Under the pieces are notes generated by a model. It was not told where the DNA came from and ran no database searches. It saw only the letters and a list, made by a program, of their open reading frames with translations. A stretch of DNA of 64,000 nt from Atopobiaceae bacterium (lineage in GTDB: Bacteria; Actinomycetota; Coriobacteriia; Coriobacteriales; Atopobiaceae), in NCBI GenBank assembly GCA_022655215.1, contig JALCUE010000001.1, positions 124,001-188,000 of the forward strand, in the 5' to 3' direction. Below, one piece after another: positions 17,162 through 25,820 of this stretch. Position 1 is the first letter of the stretch. Each line of letters opens with the position of its first letter. Made by a program: the position numbers and the translations under genes.

Positions 17162-18490
17162 TCACCCCATGTATGCCACCGGCAGTTCCACCTCGAAGCC
17201 GTTGAGGTCGCCGTCCTGCCGGACCCTGATCGATCCGCCGTGCAGCGTGACGATCCTCTTGCAGAGCGAGAGGCCGAGGCTGCTGCCTCCGCCGGGGTCC
17301 TTCACGAATGGGTCGAAGACGTGTTCCCTCTCCTGGGCGGAGAGGGGGTCGCCATCATTGCCGAACCCCATGTTCGCGATGTCGCCCTTCCTGGAGACCC
17401 TTATGGAGACCGATCCCGCGCAATGTCCGAACTGGTCCGCGACGAGATTCTCGACGAGCATCGACAGCTGCGAGGCGAATCCGGCAACCTCGATCTTCCC
17501 GGGCAACGACAACTCGACCTCCACCGAGGGGTTGATCCTCGAGAAGGCCCCGACCTGCTTGGACACGAGCTCGGACAGATCGATGACGGTCGGCTCCTCG
17601 TTGGTGTACTCGGCCTCGACCTTGGTCACGAGCAACAGCTCGGAGACGGCCGACTGGATGCGGTCGGTCTGGTTCTCGATGATGACGAGGGAGGAGTCGA
17701 GGTCGCCGCGAGGGTAGATCCTGCTTCGAGCGGAGTCGGCATACGTCTTGATGATCATGACCGGCGTCCTGATCTCGTGGGAGATGTACTGAAGCGTGCG
17801 CTGCTGGACCTCTCGCTGCTCGTCGAGCTGACGTCTTGTGAGCTGATACGAGTCGACGAGTTCCGCGAGATCCCTGTCCTCGATGGTCGATGTGTCCATC
17901 TCCTCGATCGAGTCGCCGCGTGCCATGCGTTTGATGCTTCTGCTCGTCTGCCCGATCGTCTCGCTCATCCGATGGGTCACCCTTCTCACGATGAGGAGCG
18001 TGATGAGGAAGACTCCCACGGCGATGCAAGCCATCGAGGTCACCATGCCGGGGAAGTGCTCGAGATATATGTCCTTGATGACCGAGTATCGGTAGATTCT
18101 CTCGCCTCCTGAGGTATCCACCTCGATTCGGTACAGCATGTACTTGCCATCAATCTGCTCGCGGTATGTCTTGGCGGCCTCGACCTGGCTCTCGGCCTGC
18201 TCGAGGATGTGCTCCGCCACCGCATCGCCGTGGACGGCTTCGACGAGGTCGATGCTATGGGCCGACACCCCAAGCACCCATTCGTTCTTTATTCCGTGGT
18301 TCAGCATGTCCTGGTCGGTCGCCTCGTCGATGCGGTAGTCCTCGAACGTGGTGTCGTACGTGTAGAAGCACCAGTAGTAGAGGATCCCGCCGATGGCGAA
18401 GGTGAGGACCCCGAGCATGAGGGCGATGACGGTCGCCATCCGTCCGTAGAGGTCGCGGCCAGCCCGCCGACCCCGTGCTATTGGACGCAT
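17162..18490 (-). CDS. Sensor histidine kinase
   Basis: This 442-residue kinase has membrane segments at about 18-42 and 146-168 around a sensor domain of about 100 residues, then a HAMP-like linker, the phosphoacceptor box ISHEIRTP, and a C-terminal ATPase domain. The G2 box reads GGGSSLGLSLCKRIV. The G1 region reads NDGDPLS, a variant common in Firmicute/actinobacterial kinases. The N-box reads ENLVADQFGHC, with Asp where the second, magnesium-coordinating Asn usually stands. It overlaps the upstream response regulator by 13 bases, so it is translationally coupled. Divergent from the permease and opine dehydrogenase genes, it probably controls them. Confidence 0.9.
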   Translation of the reverse strand: MRPIARGRRAGRDLYGRMATVIALMLGVLTFAIGGILYYWCFYTYDTTFEDYRIDEATDQDMLNHGIKNEWVLGVSAHSIDLVEAVHGDAVAEHILEQAESQVEAAKTYREQIDGKYMLYRIEVDTSGGERIYRYSVIKDIYLEHFPGMVTSMACIAVGVFLITLLIVRRVTHRMSETIGQTSRSIKRMARGDSIEEMDTSTIEDRDLAELVDSYQLTRRQLDEQREVQQRTLQYISHEIRTPVMIIKTYADSARSRIYPRGDLDSSLVIIENQTDRIQSAVSELLLVTKVEAEYTNEEPTVIDLSELVSKQVGAFSRINPSVEVELSLPGKIEVAGFASQLSMLVENLVADQFGHCAGSVSIRVSRKGDIANMGFGNDGDPLSAQEREHVFDPFVKDPGGGSSLGLSLCKRIVTLHGGSIRVRQDGDLNGFEVELPVAYMG

Positions 18491-19134
18491 CTATATCCCA
18501 CTCCATAGATCGTCTCGATATGGAGGAACGGCAACTTGACCCTGAGCCGCTTCACGAAGTTGTCCACGCTTCGGGGCGAGTCCGCATCGTCGGCCCCCCA
18601 GGCGTCTCGCATGATCTTGTCACGTGAGAGCACCTCGCGCTGGTTCTCGAGCAGATATGCGAGCAGGTCGTACTCCTTGGTGGTGAGCTGAATCGGACGT
18701 GATGCGCACGTCACCGAGTGCCTTTCCGTGTCGACCACCCAGTCGCCGAACGTCATCGTGGAACCGGTCTTCCGGACGTCATCCTGGAGCGCGTTCTTCA
18801 CCCGGTAGATGAGCTCCTGGGGCATGAACGGCTTGGCGATGTAGTCGTCGCATCCCATCTCGAAGCCCAGGACCCTGTCGATGCTGTCCCCTCGGGCCGA
18901 GATGAGGACGACCGGGGTCGAGGCATCCCTCGCCTTGATCAGTTTCATCAGCTCGAAGCCGTTCCCGTCTGGGAGCATGAGATCGAGCACCCAGGCATCG
19001 GCCCCCTCATCCACCTGTTGCCGGGCGTCTCCGAGGTCCTTGAAGGACCTCACGTCCCAGCCCTGCTTCCTGAGGTAGATGGTGAGGATGGCATTGAGGT
19101 CCTCCTCATCCTCGACCAGGCAGACCTTCGTCAT
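18478..19134 (-). CDS. OmpR-family response regulator
   Basis: This 218-residue regulator has a receiver domain with acidic residues EDEED at 8-12, the phosphoacceptor Asp51 in WVLDLMLPDG, Lys in IAKPF and Thr/Ser at LISA. A C-terminal winged helix carries LTTKEYDLLAYLLENQ and a final GVGYRC. It is the first gene of the two-gene operon with the kinase. The divergent start of the YfcC permease is 188 bases away, so this regulator is the natural candidate to act on that intergenic region. I could not identify clear direct-repeat binding sites there. Confidence 0.93.
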   Translation of the reverse strand: MTKVCLVEDEEDLNAILTIYLRKQGWDVRSFKDLGDARQQVDEGADAWVLDLMLPDGNGFELMKLIKARDASTPVVLISARGDSIDRVLGFEMGCDDYIAKPFMPQELIYRVKNALQDDVRKTGSTMTFGDWVVDTERHSVTCASRPIQLTTKEYDLLAYLLENQREVLSRDKIMRDAWGADDADSPRSVDNFVKRLRVKLPFLHIETIYGVGYRCVQ

Positions 19135-19322
19135 ATGTGCCTCCAGTCAGGGCCCCACGACAATCCGTGACATTCGGACTTCTTCGTCCATCAAGTGCGA
19201 TGGGAGTCTACATCTTGGCTGTTGGGCCATAGCATACGCTAGCCGCGAAGACGGAGTCCCCTGTTTCCGGCGATTGCCGCCGGGGGGAGAAGGGACGCCA
19301 CACGGCGACGAAGGGAGAGGGT

Positions 19323-20822
19323 ATGGACCAGGCAGAGGAGATCGTGGAAGGGAAGCGGAAGAGGCATCTCAAGATGCCGACGGCGTTCGGCATCCTTCTG
19401 ATCCTCACGGTCGTTGCGGCGATCATGACCTATGTCATCCCTGCGGGGACCTATGACTACGATGGGAAGGTGCCCATAGCGGGGACCTACCACACTGTCG
19501 ATGCGGAGCCCCAAGGTCTCTGGGACGTCTTCCAGGCACCGATCACCGGCTTTGCTGACGCCTTCGATGTGGCGTTGTTCATCCTCGTCCTCGGAGGCTT
19601 CCTCGGCGTCGTGTTCGAGACCAAGTCCATCGATGCGCTCATACACAACACGGTCAAGAAGCACAAGGGGAAGGAGAAGAGCCTCATCCCCATCCTCATG
19701 GTCCTGTTCGCCATCGGCGGGACCACCTATGGCATGGCCGAGGAGACCATCGCGTTCTATCCGCTCCTCATCCCCGTGATGCTCACTGCGGGCTATGACA
19801 TGGCCACCACCATCATGGTGATCTTCCTCGGATCAGGTTGCGGAGTCCTCGGTGGTCTCGTCGATCCCTTCGCGGTGGGCATCGCGTCTGGCCTCGCGGG
19901 AATATCGATCGGCGACGGCATGGAGTTCCGTGCGCTGATGCTCGTCCTCCAGCTCACGTTCGCGATCATCTTCGTGATGAGGTACGCGGAGCGCGTACGC
20001 AAGGACCCCAGTCGCTCGATCACGGCCGACATGAACAAGGGTCTCGTGGCCAAGTACAACATCGGTGATGACGAGTTCGTCGAGCTCACCGGCAAGCGAA
20101 AGGCCATCCTCGCCGCCTTCGCCGCGACCTTCGTGATCATGATCATCTCGATCATCCCCTGGGAGGCGAAGTTCGGGATCACCGTGTTCGCCGACATCCA
20201 CTCCGCGCTCCTCTCCATACCGGGCATGAGCATCATCATGGGGCACATGCTTCCTCTCGGGGACTGGTACTTCACCGAGATGACGGTCCTGTTCTTCATA
20301 TCCGCGATCGTATGCGCCCTCATCTATCGCTTCGACGAGGCGAAGACGGTCAGCCTGTTCATGGCTGGTGCGAAGGACCTCCTCAGCGTTGCCCTCGTCC
20401 TCGGCGTGGCCCGCGGTATCTCCGTCATCCTCAATGACGGCATGATCATCGGCACCATCCTCCACTTCGGCGAGACCACGCTCTCCACCCTGTCCTCCGG
20501 CGTCTTCGCGGTGGTCGCCTACATCATGTACATCCCGCTCACGTTCCTCATCCCATCCACCTCGGGGCTGGCCACGGCCTCCATGCCCATCATGGCTCCT
20601 CTCGCCGACTTCGCCGGCGTGAGTAGAGCCGTGGTCGTCATGGCGTTCCAGGCGGGCGCCGAGACCATGAACTTCTTCTCCCCGACCCAATGCGTGCTCG
20701 TCGGCGCCCTCGCGATCACCGGCGTCCCCTATGCGCGTTGGCTGAAGGCCATCTGGCCCTTCCTCCTCGGCGTCGTCGCGATCGCGGCTTGCGTCCTGGT
20801 TCTGGCGGCCGGAATCCTCTGA
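19323..20822 (+). CDS. YfcC-family amino-acid-type permease
   Basis: This 499-residue membrane protein of the YfcC/COG1288 group has roughly 12 membrane segments. Family landmarks include MPTAFGILLILTVVAAIMTYVIPAGTYDY at the start (split by the first helix), GGTTYGMAEETIAFYPLLIPV, VFLGSGCGVLGG-like loops, and IPSTSGLATASMPIMAPLAD. Some relatives move basic amino acids or related zwitterions. It begins at ATG 19323 after GGGAGAGGG. The opine dehydrogenase follows after 59 bases in the same direction, so the likely cargo is the dehydrogenase substrate or product. Substrate assignment is inference from that pairing. Confidence 0.85.
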   Translation: MDQAEEIVEGKRKRHLKMPTAFGILLILTVVAAIMTYVIPAGTYDYDGKVPIAGTYHTVDAEPQGLWDVFQAPITGFADAFDVALFILVLGGFLGVVFETKSIDALIHNTVKKHKGKEKSLIPILMVLFAIGGTTYGMAEETIAFYPLLIPVMLTAGYDMATTIMVIFLGSGCGVLGGLVDPFAVGIASGLAGISIGDGMEFRALMLVLQLTFAIIFVMRYAERVRKDPSRSITADMNKGLVAKYNIGDDEFVELTGKRKAILAAFAATFVIMIISIIPWEAKFGITVFADIHSALLSIPGMSIIMGHMLPLGDWYFTEMTVLFFISAIVCALIYRFDEAKTVSLFMAGAKDLLSVALVLGVARGISVILNDGMIIGTILHFGETTLSTLSSGVFAVVAYIMYIPLTFLIPSTSGLATASMPIMAPLADFAGVSRAVVVMAFQAGAETMNFFSPTQCVLVGALAITGVPYARWLKAIWPFLLGVVAIAACVLVLAAGIL

Positions 20823-20881
20823 TCAATGGCTCTCGTTCGAAGGCACGTGTGAAGTAACCAAACACAGGAAAGGAAGATGAC

Positions 20882-21994
20882 ATGAGCAACAAGGTCACGG
20901 TGGTCGGTGCAGGCAATGGTGGCATGACGGCCGCCTATCATTTCGCGAAGCAGGGACATGACGTCGTCCTCTACGACTCCCCGGACTTTCCGGCCCAGAT
21001 CGAGGCTGTCCAGAACAACGGCGGGATCAAGGCCCTAGGCGAGGTGCATGGCTGCTCCATGATCCTCGAGGGCTTCGAGGATGACATCGTTGCCACGACG
21101 GATGCCGGGGTCGCGGCTTCGGCCGCTGAGATCCTGGTCATGGTCTGTCCCTCTTTCGCCCAGGAGATCCTGTTCCGCCAGCTCCTCCCTCATCTGCATG
21201 ATGGCCAGGTCCTCTTGCTCATGCCCGGAAACTATGGTGGGCTCGTGCTGGACCGCGTCCGCAGGGAGGTCCGTCCCGAGCTTGACCTCACCTTCGCCGA
21301 CGCCATCTCCATCCCATGGGCCACTCGCATCCACGAGCCAGGCGTCCTCACCATCATGGGGATCAAGGAGTTCCTGCCGCTCTCCATCTACCCGAGGGTG
21401 AAGGCCACGGCCGAGGTGAAGGACCTGATCGAGGGCACGCTGCCCATCCCCGTCGAGTTCCTGGACAATCCCATCCAGGCCGGGCTCGAGAACATCAACT
21501 TCGGAGGTCACCCTCTGCTCACCACGCTCAACATGGGCCTGCTCGAGAACTTCGGCGGCAAGTTCACCTATTACCGCGACTGCTGCTCGACCGCCACGGC
21601 GAACGCATGCGCCCATATGGACAAGGAGCGCCTCTCCGTGGGCGCCGCCTATGGGTTCAAGCTCCGTACGGAGCTCGAGGCCATGAACGCCCTCTACGCG
21701 ATGGACAGCAAGTCGGTCTACGAGCTAAACCGAGGATCGGTCACGCACGGCAAGATAGACTCCGCCCCAAGTTCCTCGAAGCATCGCTACATCACCGAGG
21801 ACGTCCCCTACCTCATGGTCCCCTGCTATGAGCTGGCCACGCTCGCGGGGCTGAAGGTCCCCGTCGTCGAGTCCTGCATCCACATCGCCAGCGCATATAA
21901 CGACGAGGACTACTTCACCACCGGCAGGACCCTCGAGAAGATGGGTCTGGGCGACATGACCGTGGAGCAGATCGACCAGGCGATGGAAGGCTGA
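20882..21994 (+). CDS. NAD(P)-dependent opine dehydrogenase
   Basis: This 370-residue enzyme matches the octopine/nopaline dehydrogenase family, which reversibly joins an amino acid and a 2-oxo acid by reductive condensation to give an N-(carboxyalkyl) amino acid. The N-terminal Rossmann motif is VVGAGNGG (residues 7-14). The C-terminal catalytic domain contains GGHPLLTTLNMG, where the His corresponds to the family's catalytic region, and DKERLSVGAAYG. AGGAAAGGA precedes the ATG. It is the second gene of an operon with a permease, and a strong terminator follows at 22069. In this setting a catabolic role, cleaving an imported opine-like compound, is more likely than export, but the direction cannot be read from sequence. 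Confidence 0.85.
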   Translation: MSNKVTVVGAGNGGMTAAYHFAKQGHDVVLYDSPDFPAQIEAVQNNGGIKALGEVHGCSMILEGFEDDIVATTDAGVAASAAEILVMVCPSFAQEILFRQLLPHLHDGQVLLLMPGNYGGLVLDRVRREVRPELDLTFADAISIPWATRIHEPGVLTIMGIKEFLPLSIYPRVKATAEVKDLIEGTLPIPVEFLDNPIQAGLENINFGGHPLLTTLNMGLLENFGGKFTYYRDCCSTATANACAHMDKERLSVGAAYGFKLRTELEAMNALYAMDSKSVYELNRGSVTHGKIDSAPSSSKHRYITEDVPYLMVPCYELATLAGLKVPVVESCIHIASAYNDEDYFTTGRTLEKMGLGDMTVEQIDQAMEG

Positions 21995-22068
21995 GGCCGG
22001 TCTCGTCACCATCCCCTTGGCGGCGGCCGGATCGCTCTGACACCTTCCATTCCGCCTCCATCTCCCTC

Positions 22069-22113
22069 GGGCCGGCACCTGGACTCCCTATCCAGGTTCC
22101 GGCCCCTCTTTCT
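22069..22113 (+). terminator. Intrinsic terminator after the opine dehydrogenase
   Basis: The 15-base arms (GGGCCGGCACCTGGA and TCCAGGTTCCGGCCC, one mismatch) enclose the loop CTCCCTA and are followed by CTCTTTCTC. It is 75 bases downstream of the dehydrogenase stop. Confidence 0.75.
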
Positions 22114-22126
22114 CGCATGAGATGTC

Positions 22127-22145
22127 ACATGTCCCGATGACATGT
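22127..22145 (+). promoter_or_regulatory. Short inverted repeat upstream of the transglutaminase-like gene
   Basis: ACATGTC and GACATGT form a perfect 7-base inverted repeat around CCGAT, in the region between the opine terminator and the next gene. It could be an operator. No promoter elements are clear. Confidence 0.3.
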
Positions 22146-22272
22146 CAGCCCCCGTCCGGTCAGGGCCGACGGTGGCCCGTCCGGGTGGCGCGGCGTCGTG
22201 TGGAGGCAGGGCCGTCGTATCATCGTGGGAGTGGCCGTCAGGGCCATCGCATCCGATGAAGGGAACGGCCAC

Positions 22273-23613
22273 ATGCAGGACGTGCGCTGCGGGAACCAGG
22301 ACTTCGCCCATCTGAACGACGGCCTGCCTCCCGAGATCGCGCGCCTCAAGGCCGCCGGCCGTCTCGACCGTGCCATCACCCTCGCCGACCAGATCCTGGC
22401 GGATGGTTCCCAGCCGGCCCTCGCGCCGGTCCTCAGGGCGGAGCGGCTCCGCATGGGCCGGCTCGCCTCCGAGTTCACCCTCTCGCGCAAGCAGGCCATC
22501 GCCCTCCTCCGCGAGGAGGTGCCCGACCTCAAGGGTCCCACGTTCGATCGCCTCGTCCGGGACCGCCGCATCGACTGGCGCTACGTGGGCGGCAAGCCAC
22601 GCTACATGCCCGGCTTCATCGACTCGCTCAGGCTCTATCCGGATGAGTGTCCGGGCCTCGAGCCTCCTGCCGCTCGGGACACCCGCACCCGCGATGACAT
22701 GATCCGCTCCATGGAGAGACGGGGGAGCGCATCGTGTCGGGTCACGCTTCGGGCGAGCATATCAGCCGAGGGCGTCGCCGGCAGGTTCGTCCGTGCCTGG
22801 CTGCCCTTCCCGCAGGAGGGTCCGAGGCAGACCGAGGTCCGCGTGCTGGATGCCACGCCGGGCGTCCGCCTCGCCCCGCCGGATGCGCCGCAGCGCACCG
22901 CCTTCTGGAAGACGAGCGACTCGAGCTCGTTCGAGATCACCTACTCCTACGTGTCGACGGCCGGCATCAGACATCTCGGTCGACCAGATCCGGGCCAACC
23001 GGACTTCGACCTCGACGAGGTCCAGCCCCACATCGTGTTCACACCCTACCTGCGGCAGCTCGCCCACGAGATCATCACTGACACATACACCCCGGTCGAA
23101 CGTGCCCGCGCGATCTACGACTACGTGACCGGCCATGTGGACTACCGGTTCCAGCCTCCCTACATGCACCTCGACGCCATCGCCGACACCACGGCGAAGA
23201 GCCTTCGCGGCGACTGCGGGTGCATGGCGGTCCTCTTCATCACCCTCTGCCGCATCGCGGGAATCCCCGCCAGGTGGGAGAGCGGCCTGTACGTGAGCCC
23301 CGACCACGTCGGGCCACATGACTGGGCCATGTTCTACGTCGCGCCGATGGGCTGGCTCTGGGCGGACTGCTCGTTCGGGAGCCATGCGAGAGCGGATGGC
23401 AACGAGTGGCTCCGCGACCATTACTTCGGTAGTCTCGACCCGTGGCGCATGGTGTCGAACTCCGAGTTCTTCTCGCCTCTCACGCCCGTCGACACCGCGG
23501 TGCGCGATGACCCGTATGACAACCAGCTGGGCGAGATGAGCGTCGACGGTCATGGGCTCGACAGGCACGAGATGAGGAGGGCGGTCAGGCTCGTCTCGAT
23601 GGAGCAGCTCTGA
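22273..23613 (+). CDS. Transglutaminase-like cysteine protease-fold protein
   Basis: The 446-residue product has an N-terminal helical region of about 120 residues and a central beta-rich domain. The transglutaminase-like catalytic core follows: GDCGCMAVL (Cys315), PHDWAMF (His349) and WADCSFG (Asp). This triad is typical of bacterial transglutaminase-like peptidases. No signal peptide or membrane segment is present, so it is predicted cytoplasmic, whereas many relatives are secreted or anchored. The ATG at 22273 follows GAAGGGA; an upstream in-frame GTG (22198) lacks a site. It stands alone, between the opine operon terminator and the aldolase. Substrate unknown. Confidence 0.8.
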   Translation: MQDVRCGNQDFAHLNDGLPPEIARLKAAGRLDRAITLADQILADGSQPALAPVLRAERLRMGRLASEFTLSRKQAIALLREEVPDLKGPTFDRLVRDRRIDWRYVGGKPRYMPGFIDSLRLYPDECPGLEPPAARDTRTRDDMIRSMERRGSASCRVTLRASISAEGVAGRFVRAWLPFPQEGPRQTEVRVLDATPGVRLAPPDAPQRTAFWKTSDSSSFEITYSYVSTAGIRHLGRPDPGQPDFDLDEVQPHIVFTPYLRQLAHEIITDTYTPVERARAIYDYVTGHVDYRFQPPYMHLDAIADTTAKSLRGDCGCMAVLFITLCRIAGIPARWESGLYVSPDHVGPHDWAMFYVAPMGWLWADCSFGSHARADGNEWLRDHYFGSLDPWRMVSNSEFFSPLTPVDTAVRDDPYDNQLGEMSVDGHGLDRHEMRRAVRLVSMEQL

Positions 23614-23703
23614 GCCGTGGCCACGTCCCGACGGCGTTCATGTTCGTCCGGCTTACGCCGCAGGTCATGCCCCAACTCATATACCAGTTGCAATGGGCCA
23701 TGC

Positions 23704-23731
23704 CGTGTCAACAAGCTGTATCATTGACACG
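23704..23731 (+). promoter_or_regulatory. Palindromic operator in the fba promoter
   Basis: CGTGTCAA and TTGACACG form a perfect 8-base inverted repeat separated by 12 bases. TATCAT (23718-23723), a likely -10, lies at the right edge of the spacer, so a protein bound here would block RNA polymerase. It is 44 bases upstream of the aldolase start. I do not recognise the regulator family from the sequence. Confidence 0.5.
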
Positions 23732-23774
23732 TGAACTGTCATCCATGTTCTTCAGGGACAACGGAGGTACGCAC

Positions 23775-24647
23775 ATGCTCGTCAACGCAACCGCAATGCT
23801 ACAGAAGGCCGAGGCCGGTCACTACGGCGTCGGAGCCTTCAACGAGAACAACCTCGAGTGGGCCCACGCCATCCTCACCGCCGCCGAGGAGGCCCAGTCG
23901 CCGCTCATCATGCAGTGCTCCATGGGCGCTGGCAAGTACCAGACCGGCTACAAGACCGTCTCCGCCATGGTGCACGCCATGGTCGAGGCCCTGAACATCA
24001 CCGTCCCCGTCGCCCTTCACCTCGATCACGGCTCCTATGACGCCTGCCTCGAGTGCATCGACGCCGGCTTCACCTCCGTCATGTATGACGGCTCGCAGGA
24101 GGCCGACTTCGAGACCAACCTCGCCAACACCAAGAAGCTCGTGAAGATCGCCCACAACAAGGGCGTCTCCCTCGAGTGCGAGGTCGGCTCCATCGGCGGC
24201 ACCGAGGACGGCATCACCGGCATGGGCGAGTGCGCCGACCCCAAGGAGTGCAAGATCATCGCCGACTGCGGCATCGACTTCCTCGCCTGCGGCATCGGCA
24301 ACATCCACGGCCTGTACCCGGCCGACTGGAAGGGACTGCAGTTCGACGTCCTGGCCAACATCAAGAAGGAGGTCGGCGACCTTCCGCTCGTCCTCCACGG
24401 CGGCACCGGCATTCCCGCGGACCAGGTCAAGAAGGCCATCTCCATGGGTGTCTCCAAGGTCAACGTCAACACCGACCTCCAGGTCGTCTTCGCCGAGGCC
24501 ACGCGCGGCTACGTCGAGGCCGGCAAGGACAAGGCCGAGAAGGGCTTCGACCCCCGCAAGGAGCTCAAGCCCGGCGCCGAGGCCATCACGGCCAAGACCA
24601 AGGAGCTCATGGAGGAGTTCGGCTCGACCGGCAAGGGCTGGAACTAG
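23775..24647 (+). CDS. fba: Class II fructose-1,6-bisphosphate aldolase
   Basis: This 290-residue zinc-dependent aldolase interconverts fructose 1,6-bisphosphate with glyceraldehyde 3-phosphate and dihydroxyacetone phosphate in glycolysis. Active-site landmarks are HLDHGS (catalytic Asp and zinc His), ECEVGSIGG, GNIHG (zinc His), LHGGTG (zinc His, phosphate binding) and NVNTDLQ. The start at 23775 gives MLVNATAML and follows GGAGG by seven bases; upstream in-frame codons run through the promoter. Codon use is strongly biased to C-ending codons, as expected for a highly expressed enzyme. A perfect terminator follows. It is a single-gene unit. Confidence 0.97.
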   Translation: MLVNATAMLQKAEAGHYGVGAFNENNLEWAHAILTAAEEAQSPLIMQCSMGAGKYQTGYKTVSAMVHAMVEALNITVPVALHLDHGSYDACLECIDAGFTSVMYDGSQEADFETNLANTKKLVKIAHNKGVSLECEVGSIGGTEDGITGMGECADPKECKIIADCGIDFLACGIGNIHGLYPADWKGLQFDVLANIKKEVGDLPLVLHGGTGIPADQVKKAISMGVSKVNVNTDLQVVFAEATRGYVEAGKDKAEKGFDPRKELKPGAEAITAKTKELMEEFGSTGKGWN

Positions 24648-24698
24648 GTCCTGCCCGTCTTCTTCCGACGGATGTCGGAAGCGTGACTGACATGCGAA

Positions 24699-24733
24699 GG
24701 GGCGACGTCCTTGGACGTCGCCCCTTTTCCTTT
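24699..24733 (+). terminator. Intrinsic terminator after fba
   Basis: A perfect 12-bp stem, GGGGCGACGTCC with GGACGTCGCCCC around TT, is followed by TTTTCCTTT. It lies between fba and the convergent suf operon end. Confidence 0.92.
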
Positions 24734-24791
24734 GCCATGGTCCCCGTGCCTGTCGAGCGATGGATCGTGCTACGCCGTCCTCGCGAGACGC

Positions 24792-25223
24792 CTACTCGAC
24801 GAGGCCGCCGTCCGCCTCGGTGGAGATGTCGGCCAGGGTCTTCGAGTCGAGATACCCGGAGGCGAGTGACCCGAGCTCACGCCAGACCGGGAGGGTGGGG
24901 CAGGTGTCGGCCCTGGGGCAGATCTCGCCACGCGAGCAGTCGAGACATGCGACGGGCGCGAGCGAGCCTCCCTCGGCCGCACGGAGGATCTCGCCCAGGG
25001 TGTAGTCCTCGGGGGCACGGGAGAGGCGATAGCCGCCGCCCTTGCCGCGCTGGCTGTCGACGAGTCCCGCCTTGTGGAGGAGCCCCGTCACCTGCTCGAG
25101 GTACTTGCGCGAGATCGACTGCCGCTCGGAGATGTCGCCCAGCGAGACCCATCCGTCATGGACGGCGAGGTCGGCCATGACGCGCAGGGCGTAGCGCCCC
25201 CTCGTGGAGAACATGCCTGCCAT
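24792..25223 (-). CDS. Rrf2-family regulator (IscR/SufR-like)
   Basis: This 143-residue winged-helix regulator has the Rrf2 N-terminal helix-turn-helix (FSTRGRYALRVMADLA, then ISRKYLEQVTGLLHKAGLV) and a three-or-more-Cys cluster region reading CLDCSRGEICPRADTC, suited to bind an Fe-S cluster as in IscR. It is the last gene of the suf operon and most likely senses Fe-S status to control it. The ATG at 25223 is chosen because GGGAGG lies just upstream; another ATG nine bases inside is possible. The 66-base gap to sufU is the largest in the operon and might hold its own promoter, though I see no clear one. Confidence 0.87.
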   Translation of the reverse strand: MAGMFSTRGRYALRVMADLAVHDGWVSLGDISERQSISRKYLEQVTGLLHKAGLVDSQRGKGGGYRLSRAPEDYTLGEILRAAEGGSLAPVACLDCSRGEICPRADTCPTLPVWRELGSLASGYLDSKTLADISTEADGGLVE

Positions 25224-25289
25224 GTGACCTCCCTCGTGAGAAGCGGACTCCGCGACCATCGTGAAGTGGCGCGCGACCCCCAGTGTACG

Positions 25290-25820
25290 TTATCCGCGTG
25301 GTGCCGCGGGGCTCCCGCCATTCGTGCCCTTCTCGTCCGCGAGCGTGCCCTCGCCGGCCGTGGGCGCGCCGTCATCGTCCGTGGGCGTCCCCGCCATCTC
25401 GGCGAGGGTGCGCCATGCGAGCTCGGCGCACTTCACGCGTGCCGGCATGTGCGAGATGGACTCGAGGCAGCTCGCCTCATCCAGCTCCGCGAGCGCGTCC
25501 GCGTCGGTCTCCTCGCCCCGTACCATCCTGCCGAAGAGGCGGGCGAGACGTGCCGCCTCGGCCGGCGTCCGGCCTATCACGAGGTCGCACATCATGTCGG
25601 CCGACCCCTGGCTCACCGCGCAGCCCGTTCCCTCCCAGGCCGCATCGGCGATGGTGCCGTCGGGCGCGAGGGAGTAGGAGATGGTGAGGTCGTCTCCGCA
25701 GGAGGGGTTCACGCCCTCGTGCGTGCACGTGGCGTCGTCGAGGTGGACGTGGTAGTCGGGGTTGGAGACATGCTCGAGGAGGGCGGGGGAGTAGACCCCG
25801 CCGCCGCTAGTCGTTGCCAT
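25290..25820 (-). CDS. sufU: SufU, zinc-dependent sulfur acceptor
   Basis: SufU accepts persulfide sulfur from the SufS desulfurase. The three conserved Cys positions are visible in NPSCGDD, GTGCAVSQ and RVKCAEL, with the zinc-binding Asp in the first motif. The protein has 176 residues, longer than the usual 140 or so. The extra length is a Gly/Ala/Asp-rich tail (TPTDDDGAPTAGEGTLADEK) with no predicted fold. Its ATG overlaps the sufS stop by 14 bases, indicating translational coupling. Pairing SufS with SufU is the arrangement of Gram-positive SUF systems. Confidence 0.93.
   Translation of the reverse strand: MATTSGGGVYSPALLEHVSNPDYHVHLDDATCTHEGVNPSCGDDLTISYSLAPDGTIADAAWEGTGCAVSQGSADMMCDLVIGRTPAEAARLARLFGRMVRGEETDADALAELDEASCLESISHMPARVKCAELAWRTLAEMAGTPTDDDGAPTAGEGTLADEKGTNGGSPAAPRG

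Noticed and set aside
17155..17166. 12-base palindrome GGTGACGTCACC as an operator
   Set aside because: It sits at the convergent 3' ends of the YeiH and kinase genes, partly inside the kinase stop region, where an operator has no promoter to act on.
17330..17400. Frameshift or decay in the kinase ATP-binding domain because G1 lacks the classic DxGxG
   Set aside because: The NxGxP variant is frequent in Gram-positive kinases, the frame is intact and the G2 box is canonical.
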